DNA of 64,000 nucleotides from Algoriphagus boseongensis. Lineage in GTDB: Bacteria; Bacteroidota; Bacteroidia; Cytophagales; Cyclobacteriaceae. The notes beneath the pieces were generated by a model that saw nothing but the letters and a program-made list of their open reading frames with translations, was not told the DNA's origin and searched no databases. Shown here in pieces: positions 19,876-27,568 of the stretch; position 1 is the stretch's first letter, and each line of letters opens with the position of its first letter. The stretch is taken from positions 372,001 through 436,000 of the forward strand of contig NZ_SNYF01000007.1 in assembly GCF_004362805.1 (NCBI RefSeq), given 5' to 3'. Position numbers and translations under genes: made by a program.

Positions 19876-22140
19876 TCAAGGAAACTTAAAGCTCACCATC
19901 ACAAAGTAATTTCTCCCAGGTGCATACATCGGAGTTTTGTCCGCGCCGATAGGTCTGCTAAGATGCTCGTAATAGGTCTCATCAAAGATATTTTGGACAC
20001 CACCTTTGACCAGAAGTATTTTTCCGATAGGATACCTGACATCCAGATCTAGCAAAGTGAAGCCTGGAGTGCTTCCCTCTCCAAATGCCTCAGAAACCCG
20101 CTCTTGAGCAATGACATGCCTTAGGTTGATACCTGTTTGAAGTTTCCTATCAAGAAACTGTCCCAAGATTCCATACCTCAAATCCAAAGGAGCGATTTCG
20201 GGAAGTGGAGCATCTAGCACCAAATCCTGTCCATAGGTGTACGCAAGGCCAAGTGAGTGACTGAGATTGCCGGTCAGTTGCTGCTTGAAGTTTATTTCAA
20301 TCCCAGTTTTCACCGCTTTATCCACATTCACATATTGCCTTACACCAGGACTTGTCGCCAAGCGTGGCTTTAGATTTGTTTTGACGGAGGAGATATAGTC
20401 GGTCAAATATGATCCGAATAGAGTGAGTTCCAGGGAGATTTTTTCACGGCCATATCCTAGCACAAGATCCAGCTCATTATTGGTTTCCGGCTTGATCTGA
20501 GGATCTCCGATGAGTTCCCATGGATCCATACCCACTGCCAAATAATTGATGTATCGCTCCAAAAGACTTCCACTTCTCCGGACACTTGCGGCCCAGATTC
20601 CGAGGCTGAATACTTTGCCCAAGTCTCGCTGTGCTCCAATGCTGATACCCGGGTTTAGCTGGGTATCTCCCATTTCAGGATGAAGTTGGATAAACTCTTC
20701 TGCAGGATTATTTGCGATAGCTTCATTTATTTCCAATCTTCCGGAAGCAGTGATTACAGTACCTCCTAAAGGGAATAGATAGTTTGCAAAAAAGCCCGTC
20801 TTACTAATCTGGGAATCCTGCCAGATATTATCATAGAATACTTTTCCGGCCATTGGCCCCATGGTTATCACTCTAGTCCGGGTTCCGTCAGCAGATTCTT
20901 CTTTGTAATCTACTCCTGCGTAAAGTTTTCCTTGGGCAAACTTCCACTCTCCTTCACTTCGGAATCCCCAGTTTTGGGTGATGGCTGGTGTGCTCGCATC
21001 CATCATCCTTGGTTCCCGGAGGAGGTTGTCCATGAGATGATCGACTTTGGTGAAATAGACTGAGTTGGTCCATTGAGCTAGCGATTTGCCAGAGAAAACC
21101 CGGGTATGCTTCAGACTTCCCATCCAGGTGTCATCGTTGCGGAGATCCATACCCAGAGACGGGAAATCTACGTTCCGTGCAAAATTTCGATTGACAGTGA
21201 ACTGGACGAGGTCTCGATTGGTCGCTTGAAAATCAGCATAGATTCCCAAAGTTCCTCTTTTGAAATTGGCAGGAACAGGATTTCCGTCCCCGTCGAGGTA
21301 GTCACTCCCCACAGAATAGCTTCCTAGGACGCCGATATCATAGTTTGAGCCTTGGAAACCTATCCGAGCATCATTTCTCCAGACATCACCATTGGTTTCA
21401 AACATTGATGAAACCCGTCCATAGATCCCCGGGTAAGAAGTGAAATTGGGCGTTTCCTGAATGTAGTTGATTGTGCCACCGAGACCTATGCCATACCGGA
21501 GTGCATGGGGGCCTTTGAGGATTTCCACTTCACGGATTCGATTGAGTGCGATTTGGGAAGTAGGAGGGTCCATGCGGTTGGGACAGGCAGCATTGGCAGA
21601 TTGGAGGCCATTGACAACGATATTGAGTTGGTCGTACTTGAATCCACGCATGACCGGATCAAAACCAAAACTGCTGCTTTTGCGGATTCCGGAGACGACA
21701 GGATCCAGTCCGAGAATTGCCCCGGCATCGTGGTGAAGGCGCTCCTGATCCGAGATGAGAATTTTTTTGTCTTTTTCCTCGGACATTTTCAGGGAAATGA
21801 CTGATACCGGTTGCAGCCCATGGAGCTGCTCTTGACGGGAAATTAACCCTGAGTTTGCAGCTTCGGCTACCTCTTTGGGGTCGAGAGTCCAGCTGCCATA
21901 GCTTAGATGGCTGAGATAGAGCCATGTTTCTCCATCTATGAGAAGCGTGATTTGACCATTTTCGTCAGAGACTCCTCTTTGAAATCCATACCGATAGGTC
22001 ACGCCGGGAATACTTTCCTGGGATTCAGAGTCTTTGATTTGTAAGTTTTTTGTTTGCTGCGCAAAAGCAGAAGAAAGGGTATAAAGTACCAGGGCAAGGG
22101 CAAAAATCATCCCTACAGCTGGCTTGATGAGCTTTTTCAT
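19876..22140 (-). CDS. OprC/NosA-like TonB-dependent copper receptor
   Basis: 754 residues from the ATG at 22140 (the longer reading uses a TTG). Signal peptide to SSAFAQ, a short regulatory-like domain, plug and 22-strand barrel ending in YFVMVSFKFP. In the plug, NAACPNRMDPPTSQ (C186, M190) is the C-x3-M-DPPT motif of OprC-type receptors, in which the Cys and Met bind copper. A methionine-rich loop VITMGPMAGK may supply further ligands. OprC homologs (NosA) were linked to copper supply for N2O reductase in pseudomonads. Here it is in an operon divergent from the nosZ region, with a shared promoter dyad. Copper is therefore a better guess than siderophore iron. The motif is seen; the role is inferred. 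Confidence 0.85.
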   Translation of the reverse strand: MKKLIKPAVGMIFALALVLYTLSSAFAQQTKNLQIKDSESQESIPGVTYRYGFQRGVSDENGQITLLIDGETWLYLSHLSYGSWTLDPKEVAEAANSGLISRQEQLHGLQPVSVISLKMSEEKDKKILISDQERLHHDAGAILGLDPVVSGIRKSSSFGFDPVMRGFKYDQLNIVVNGLQSANAACPNRMDPPTSQIALNRIREVEILKGPHALRYGIGLGGTINYIQETPNFTSYPGIYGRVSSMFETNGDVWRNDARIGFQGSNYDIGVLGSYSVGSDYLDGDGNPVPANFKRGTLGIYADFQATNRDLVQFTVNRNFARNVDFPSLGMDLRNDDTWMGSLKHTRVFSGKSLAQWTNSVYFTKVDHLMDNLLREPRMMDASTPAITQNWGFRSEGEWKFAQGKLYAGVDYKEESADGTRTRVITMGPMAGKVFYDNIWQDSQISKTGFFANYLFPLGGTVITASGRLEINEAIANNPAEEFIQLHPEMGDTQLNPGISIGAQRDLGKVFSLGIWAASVRRSGSLLERYINYLAVGMDPWELIGDPQIKPETNNELDLVLGYGREKISLELTLFGSYLTDYISSVKTNLKPRLATSPGVRQYVNVDKAVKTGIEINFKQQLTGNLSHSLGLAYTYGQDLVLDAPLPEIAPLDLRYGILGQFLDRKLQTGINLRHVIAQERVSEAFGEGSTPGFTLLDLDVRYPIGKILLVKGGVQNIFDETYYEHLSRPIGADKTPMYAPGRNYFVMVSFKFP

Positions 22141-22216
22141 GATTATGATTTTGGTAAACAATTGGGACAAAAAGTCCTAAACCGACCAATTGGTCAGTCT
22201 TTTTCTCTGGAAAAAA

Positions 22217-22594
22217 TCAGCTCTGAGGAGGGTGAAAAAAATCAAAAGCAGAACCTGTGGCCAGATTAAATTGATCAAATGGGGTGTAGGAAAATTCCAA
22301 GTTGACTGTTGAATGAGGGTTTAAAGGTTCAAAAGTGACTTGTTCAACGAAAACAAGTCTGAGCTCTTCTAGGGTAATCTCGGTCTGGCCTTCAGTCTGA
22401 TTTTTAGCCTCTGAAAGTCGCTTTCCCAATTCGCATTTTCCGTCGCATTGGAGTTCGGGTTTATCCTTGTTGATGCAATACAAAGCAGTGATTTCCTCCC
22501 GGTCCATGTAAAAATTTACTTGGATAAATGTATACCCCATCCCATTGAGCAGGATCAAAACGATCAGGACGCTATTTAGCACAGCTTTAGCCAC
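22217..22594 (-). CDS. Small exported cysteine protein of the copper receptor operon (hypothetical)
   Basis: 125 residues starting at GTG, which overlaps the end of the NnrS-like gene by 8 bp. One N-terminal hydrophobic segment (VLNSVLIVLILLNGMGYTF) could be a signal or membrane anchor. Then LYCINKDKPELQCDGKC has three cysteines (C-x10-C-x3-C) that could bind a metal or form disulfides. The C-terminus is acidic and aromatic, ending HPPQS. I do not recognise a named family. Position between an NnrS-like protein and a copper receptor suggests a periplasmic metal-related role; this is an inference. Confidence 0.7.
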   Translation of the reverse strand: MAKAVLNSVLIVLILLNGMGYTFIQVNFYMDREEITALYCINKDKPELQCDGKCELGKRLSEAKNQTEGQTEITLEELRLVFVEQVTFEPLNPHSTVNLEFSYTPFDQFNLATGSAFDFFHPPQS

Positions 22595-23715
22595 GAGTGT
22601 TCAAAATTGGTTCAGGGTTTTCTGTTCTTCGGTGATTTAGGTTACCATCGCCCCCTTTTTTCCGGATTTTCCAAATGACAATTCCTGCCATCAGCCCAAA
22701 TTGAATCAGAATCAGATAGCCATTGGCGATGCCGAAAATTTTGCGAAGCTCATAAACTTCAAGAAAGCCAAATAGAATTCTACCTGCTAAACTGACTTGA
22801 AAAAGCGTCCAGGACACCCATAGAATCGGGTGATATGGTGTCTTCCTGATGCCGAAGATGGTTGGGAAAATGATCGGGGCATGAGCCCAAATCATAGAGA
22901 AAGAAAAGCCCAAAAAGAAGGTATGGAGAATCAAATCATAGAATAGAGGATGGTTTTCCAAAACAACTAAAATGATCCCCTGCGTACCAAGCCAAAGATA
23001 TCCAGTCCTCAATCCAATACCCAAATATCGAAACTGACCGTTTTTTTTTGACGAGGACTTTGGCTATATCGAAAACCCAAAGCCAGGCAGCTATCAGCAA
23101 AATTCCTATTCCCAACAGTTCATTTCCCCAAGTATGGAAAGGGACAAGTAGACCAATAAATACAAGCACTAAATGAAGGGATAGGGCATTCTTCGCCCAG
23201 GGAACCACTGGTAAATACTGACTTAACTCCAGCCTCTCTCCTACAATAGTGAAAAGTAAAAATCCCATCCACAAAGTAGTCCCCGCTGCAACCAAGCCGG
23301 ATCTCCAGGTTATGAAATTACCGATAAACCAAAACATGGCTCCGGCATACAGTAGATAAGTATGTAAATAGGGCTTTTTGACCGATTGCAAATGCATGAT
23401 GATTCCCAATCCCAATGATCCGGCAAGTAAAAAATAGAATCCAATCTGGATCATCCCGGCGAGAAAAAAGAACAAAGAAAGCCCTGTCAGAAATGGGATT
23501 GCCAGCCAGATTTTTTTCTTCAACACCATAGCTCGCTCAAGTGAAATCAGCGTTCCCAAAAATCCCCCGACCATCAGCAGGCCGTGATTCAATCCTGCCG
23601 AAGCGACTGGAATCATGGGACTGCCCAGTCGGATCCATCCACCTGAAATGCCTCCCAAGAGTCCCAGCAGAACCAAAGGAAGTAGTAAGTAGGGTTGGGA
23701 TAATTGGAATTTCAT
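22587..23715 (-). pseudogene. NnrS-like membrane protein gene, frameshifted at an A9 tract
   Basis: Two overlapping frames together make one polytopic protein of about 375 residues. Frame 1 (23715 down to 22936) gives GLNHGLLMVGGFLGTLISLERA and many hydrophobic helices, typical of NnrS, a family linked to protection from NO. At T9 on the plus strand (23041-23049; AAAAAAAAA in the mRNA) the reading becomes KKKRSVSIFG and ends without family-like sequence. Removing one A (A8) continues as KKNGQFRYLG then LRTGYLWLG in the second frame (23024 down to 22587) with further membrane helices. It may be a true pseudogene, an assembly error or a slippage-controlled gene. First gene of the copper receptor operon, with an NO-type operator upstream. 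Confidence 0.75.
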
Positions 23716-23778
23716 GACTTTGCCTGCCTTAGATCAGCGAAACTGACGATTTGCATCTCTTCAGAGTTGAATCTGAAG

Positions 23779-23820
23779 CAAAGATATATCTGGTTTTTAA
23801 TAAAAGATAAAAATATCCGA
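23779..23820 (-). promoter_or_regulatory. Promoter with Rrf2-type dyad for the NnrS-receptor operon
   Basis: Minus-strand -7 element TATCTTTG at 23779-23786 (perfect TAnnTTTG). Dyad AAGATA-AAAA-TATCCG at 23805-23820 covers the expected -33 position, which fits repression. The dyad resembles those at 30799-30814 and 31308-31323. Confidence 0.55.
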
Positions 23821-23954
23821 TAATATTTTAAAGGAATGACTGTAATAATTAATTAGACCATTTGCGTCCTAAGTTTGATGCAAAAATTCCTATGTATTTC
23901 TTATTACTGAATTCTGCTAATAACTTTTAGAAATTCGTGCTGAAACAATATCGG

Positions 23955-24344
23955 ATGAAAGCATCTCTTAAAGATCACAGGCAAAAGGTCTACCAGACAA
24001 AAGACACCACCAAAGTAGAAGCTGGCCTAAAAGAAGTTGGCTTTGGTATTCTCACCGAAATTGGCATTCAGGCCACAATGAAGAAAAAACTGGATAAAGA
24101 TTATCCTCCTTTTCAGATTTTAGGAGCATGCAATCCGGTGTTTGCGGATAAAGTCTTGACTGCCGAGCCGAATGTCAGTACGCTGTTGCCCTGCAATGTG
24201 ACCATCCAAAGTCTTGGAGGTGAAGACTAGGAAGAGACCATCATGGATCCTGCCGCAGCAATGTCTGTGGTCCAAAATCCTGCAATCGAGTCTTTGGCAG
24301 GAAAGGTAAGAGGCAAGCTGATGAGTATGCTGGAGAGTTTGTGA
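23955..24344 (+). pseudogene. DUF302-family gene broken by an in-frame TAG
   Basis: The reading frame from the ATG at 23955 (or a GTG at 23937) gives FGILTEIGIQATMKKKLDKD and then ILGACNPVFADKVL and VSTLLPCNVTIQ, the hallmark segments of DUF302 proteins (usually 125-160 residues). It stops at TAG 24228-24230, but the same frame continues with the expected C-terminus: MDPAAAMSVVQNPAIESLAG then KVRGKLMSMLESL, ending at TGA 24342-24344. The N-terminal helix (DHRQKVYQTKDTTKVEAG) also looks abnormal. It is thus a recently inactivated gene, unless TAG is read through. DUF302 proteins have no firm function, and no neighbour depends on it. Confidence 0.75.
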
Positions 24345-24567
24345 TTTAATCCAGATCAACTGATTTTCGAATTTACATTCTGGGCTGAGGGAATCTTTCC
24401 TTGTAAGTCTTCCAAATTTGGGAGACTTTTTTTGTGGGTTAGGGAGTTTAGGCAAAAAGCCATTTGCGGCTCAAAATCAATTCCTTTTTCTGAAGAGGAT
24501 TGAGTTTATTTTATTCAAATTAAAATCCAGAAAAATTTTGCGTGAGGAAGAAATTTATTTAAATTTG

Positions 24568-24581
24568 TTAGTAAATACTCA
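24568..24581. promoter_or_regulatory. TetR operator 1
   Basis: TTAGTA-AA-TACTCA, a near-perfect dyad, 11 bp before the tetR start codon. An identical 14-bp copy occurs at 25192-25205. Two identical copies flanking a TetR gene strongly suggest autoregulation. Confidence 0.7.
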
Positions 24582-24592
24582 CTTACAATACT

Positions 24593-25171
24593 ATGCCCAT
24601 TTCAGAACGCCAAAAAGAAATCATCGATGCAGCAGGGAAAATCCTGACGCAGTCTGGTATCAGCGGATTGACGACCAAGAATCTGGCCAGGGAGATGGGA
24701 TTTTCGGAGGCTGCGATTTATCGGCACTTTCCGAGTAAGGAGGCAATCATTCTCGCTATGTTGGGTTTTCTGAGATCAAATATGGATTCGCGTCTGGCTG
24801 CGGTAAACCAATCTCAGGGATTGGAGGAACGATTAAGAGCGATTTTCTCCAGTCAATTTTCCTTTTTTACTCAAAACCAGCACTTTGTTGTAGCGGTATT
24901 TTCCGATGGGTTATGGGAAGAAAGTGGACAAGTCAATCAGGCAATTTTAGCCTTGATGCAAACGAAGATGAGATATCTCCTCCCACTGATTCAGGAAGGT
25001 CAAAGTCAGGGCCTATTCAAATCATCTATTTCTTCAGAACAAATTGCTCATATAGTATTGGGAGCATTTCGTCTTCACATGTTTAAGTGGCGCGTTTCAG
25101 GGTTCAGTTTTGACTTGGTATCATCCGGTGAAAAGCTGATTGATTCAATTTTAGAAGTTATTAAAGGCTAA
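24593..25171 (+). CDS. TetR-family repressor of the RND efflux operon
   Basis: 192 residues. The N-terminal TetR HTH is clear: ISERQKEIIDAAGKILTQSG, then GLTTKNLAREMGFSEAAIYR with the HFPSKEAII tail of helix 3-4. The C-terminal part (about 70-192) is a ligand-binding helical domain of the SlmA/AcrR-like size. It is the first gene of a tetR-tolC-hlyD-acrB operon, 8-17 bp before the tolC-like gene. Identical operators lie before its own start and at the tolC start, so it likely represses the operon until a ligand binds. The ligand is unknown. Confidence 0.9.
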   Translation: MPISERQKEIIDAAGKILTQSGISGLTTKNLAREMGFSEAAIYRHFPSKEAIILAMLGFLRSNMDSRLAAVNQSQGLEERLRAIFSSQFSFFTQNQHFVVAVFSDGLWEESGQVNQAILALMQTKMRYLLPLIQEGQSQGLFKSSISSEQIAHIVLGAFRLHMFKWRVSGFSFDLVSSGEKLIDSILEVIKG

Positions 25172-25188
25172 AAAAAAATTTGCGTATC

Positions 25189-26505
25189 ATGTTAGTAAAT
25201 ACTCACAAACAAATCTTCCTCACCTTCCTGATATTTTTAATGGGATGGTCGGCCAAAGCGCAGGTATGGACGCTGGACCAATGCCTGGATTCTGCGCTTC
25301 AGTACAACAAGTCTCTGGAGATGGCAAGGAATCAAATTTCGGCAGCCGACTTGAAGCATGCCGAGTCCCGAAGTCAATTGTTGCCCAAGCTGATGGCTTC
25401 GGGTGATTACCGGTATTTTACCGAAATACCCTATCAATACCTTCCTCAGGCTGCTTTTGGAGGTCCGGAAGGTGTCTATAAACCGATCCAGTTTGGGGTT
25501 CCGCATAATTTTTCGGCCAATCTTTCGCTGAGGATGCCGATCTATGACCCGCAGGTTTTGGCAGGAATCCAGATTTCTGAATCCTATCAGGAGTTGGCTG
25601 ATTTGCAGCGGGTCCGAACCGAGGAGCAGGTGTATTTGGAAGTTTCCCATCTGTACTACAATGCCCAGATTCTTAAAAACCAACTCGATTTTCTCCGGCA
25701 AAACCAGGCGAATGGGCAAAAACTGGAACGGAATACCCGATTGCTTTATGGACAAAAACTGGCCACAGGAACAGATCTCGACAAGGTCCTGCTTCAAAAT
25801 CAGCAGCTTGCGGCTCAAGTTCTCCGTCTCGAAAATCAATATCAAATAGTAATTCAGCAGCTGAAATTGAATATCGGGCTGTCACTCGAAAAGGAACTGG
25901 AAATCAATCCGGAAATCCTGTTGCATGAGGAAAGTATTGTCGATCCGGTTTTGACCTCCGACTTTAAAATTCAGGAGATTAAAGAGAAAACCGTAAATCA
26001 GGAGCTCCGCGCTTTGAAGCAATCCAAAATTCCAAGTTTGAATCTGATTGGAAATTATGGTACCACTGGCTTTGGATATAACGGGGCTCCGGAGTCTTTT
26101 CTGAAATTTTACCCAGTGAGTTTCATTGGTGCACAAGTAAGTTTTCCAGTATTTAATGGTACGATTACCACCAAGAGAATAAAGCAAAAGGAACTGGAGC
26201 TGGCTAATGCTTCCATCCAAAAAAGTCTGATTCAAGATCAAAATCTGGTGCAATATCAATCTGCAACTCTTCAGCAAAAAACGGCTGAAAGCCAGATTCT
26301 AACTTCACAATCCCAAATCAAACTGGCTGAATCCATCTATGCCAAAACACTCCTCCAACAACAGGAGGGACTGGCAACCTTAACAGACATTCTACTTGCT
26401 GACAATGCGCTTCGTGATTCGCAACAGCAATACCTCAATGCTTTGGTGGACTACCTCAAAGCAACCCTCGAACTCAAAAAATCCACAGGCACTCTTCTTA
26501 ATTAA
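25189..26505 (+). CDS. TolC-family outer-membrane efflux protein
   Basis: About 438 residues from the ATG at 25189 (a TTG at 25180 is also in frame). A signal peptide ends at GWSAKAQ. WTLDQCLDSALQYNKSLEMA is the typical OEP opening, followed by two coiled-coil-rich repeats (RQNQANGQKLERNTRLLYGQ, then later QQEGLATLTDILLADNALRD). The protein forms the outer-membrane duct of the tripartite pump. The start region overlaps TetR operator 2, so codons 2-6 carry the operator sequence. It is 3 bp from the adaptor gene. Confidence 0.92.
   Translation: MLVNTHKQIFLTFLIFLMGWSAKAQVWTLDQCLDSALQYNKSLEMARNQISAADLKHAESRSQLLPKLMASGDYRYFTEIPYQYLPQAAFGGPEGVYKPIQFGVPHNFSANLSLRMPIYDPQVLAGIQISESYQELADLQRVRTEEQVYLEVSHLYYNAQILKNQLDFLRQNQANGQKLERNTRLLYGQKLATGTDLDKVLLQNQQLAAQVLRLENQYQIVIQQLKLNIGLSLEKELEINPEILLHEESIVDPVLTSDFKIQEIKEKTVNQELRALKQSKIPSLNLIGNYGTTGFGYNGAPESFLKFYPVSFIGAQVSFPVFNGTITTKRIKQKELELANASIQKSLIQDQNLVQYQSATLQQKTAESQILTSQSQIKLAESIYAKTLLQQQEGLATLTDILLADNALRDSQQQYLNALVDYLKATLELKKSTGTLLN
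25192..25205. promoter_or_regulatory. TetR operator 2, inside the tolC start region
   Basis: The same 14 bp as operator 1 (TTAGTA-AA-TACTCA), flanked by G and C in both. It begins right after the ATG at 25189 and so lies within codons 2-6 of the tolC-like gene. Confidence 0.65.
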
Positions 26506-26508
26506 TCC

Positions 26509-27558
26509 ATGAAAAAGATACTATATATCCTCATTCCTTTGGCTATTGTAATAGCCGTGGTGGCCAAGTTGGCGATGAACAAAAAGATCGCTACTGAGCG
26601 GGTGTATTCCTATGACCGTGATCTGGCTATTCAGGTCAATGCGCTGAAGGTTAGTGCTTCCAGTGTACAGCCGGAATATGGTTTTACCGGGACCTTTGAA
26701 CCCAACCGGGAGACCAAATTGAGCGCTGAAGTGCAGGGAAAAGTCAATCGGGTGTTGGTGGAAAATGGCAGTCTGGTCAGAAGAGGACAGGTGCTGATTC
26801 AGCAGGATGATGCCTTGCTTCAGCTCCAACTTAAATCCGCTCAAGTCCAAATCAACGGACTGGAAGCAGATCTCAAGCGCTATCGGATTCTTGTAGAAAA
26901 TGATGCGATTCAGGGGATTCAGCTTGAAAAAACCGAGATGGCGATGGAATCCGCTCAGGTTCAGATTAGCACGCTGAAAGAGCAAATCAGTAAAGCGGCT
27001 ATCCGAGCGCCTTTTGATGGGGTAGTGACAGCCAAGCTGACCGAAGAAGGGGACTTTGCAGCTCCCGGAAAACCGCTGATTCAACTCACCGATATCTCAA
27101 AACTTAAATTGACGATTCAGGTGCCTGAGCAGGATTTGAAGCTTTTTGAGCAGGGAAAAGAATACCAGATTCAGATTCCAGGGCTTTCACAGGAAGCAAC
27201 CGGTAAAGTCAACATGGTTGGAAGTCGAGGTAATGCAGGAAACAGCTTTCCAGTGGAAATCATCATTCCAAACACTTCAAAGCAGGAAATCAAGGCGGGT
27301 ATGTTTGGCGAACTCAAGATGAAAACGGAGGCAGGACAATCAGGAATTCTGATTCCTGCAGTTGCGATCCTTGGTTCCGATCTTTCACCGCAGGTGTACT
27401 TGGTAAAAGACGGGAAAGCAGTCCTTCAAAACATCCAAATCGAGAAGCGATTCCCGGATCAAGTTTTGGTCAGATCAGGTCTGAGCGAAGGAGACGTGCT
27501 GATTGTCGGAGGCCTGATCAATGTCTTTGAAGGTGCCAATGTAACCGCCAACTTCTAA
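26509..27558 (+). CDS. RND efflux periplasmic adaptor (HlyD/MFP family)
   Basis: 349 residues. An N-terminal membrane anchor or uncleaved signal (ILYILIPLAIVIAVVAKLAM) precedes the barrel-sandwich (lipoyl-like) halves: FTGTFEPNRETKLSAEVQGK with NRVLVENGSLVRRGQVL, and later AAIRAPFDGVVTAKLTEEGD. An alpha-hairpin lies between them (LQLKSAQVQINGLEADLKRY region), then a beta-barrel and a membrane-proximal domain. It links the inner-membrane pump to the TolC duct. It ends 10 bp before the permease gene. No metal-binding His/Met-rich tail is visible, so it is unlikely to be a heavy-metal adaptor. Confidence 0.92.
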   Translation: MKKILYILIPLAIVIAVVAKLAMNKKIATERVYSYDRDLAIQVNALKVSASSVQPEYGFTGTFEPNRETKLSAEVQGKVNRVLVENGSLVRRGQVLIQQDDALLQLQLKSAQVQINGLEADLKRYRILVENDAIQGIQLEKTEMAMESAQVQISTLKEQISKAAIRAPFDGVVTAKLTEEGDFAAPGKPLIQLTDISKLKLTIQVPEQDLKLFEQGKEYQIQIPGLSQEATGKVNMVGSRGNAGNSFPVEIIIPNTSKQEIKAGMFGELKMKTEAGQSGILIPAVAILGSDLSPQVYLVKDGKAVLQNIQIEKRFPDQVLVRSGLSEGDVLIVGGLINVFEGANVTANF

Positions 27559-27568
27559 TCCTCGCGAC

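Noticed and set aside
23030-23060. Programmed -1 frameshift in the NnrS-like gene
   Set aside because: A -1 shift on the A9 tract reaches a stop within 15 codons, while the second half needs loss of one base.
25237-25845. 202-codon minus-strand frame opposite the tolC-like gene
   Set aside because: Opposite a clear efflux gene, with no motif of its own.
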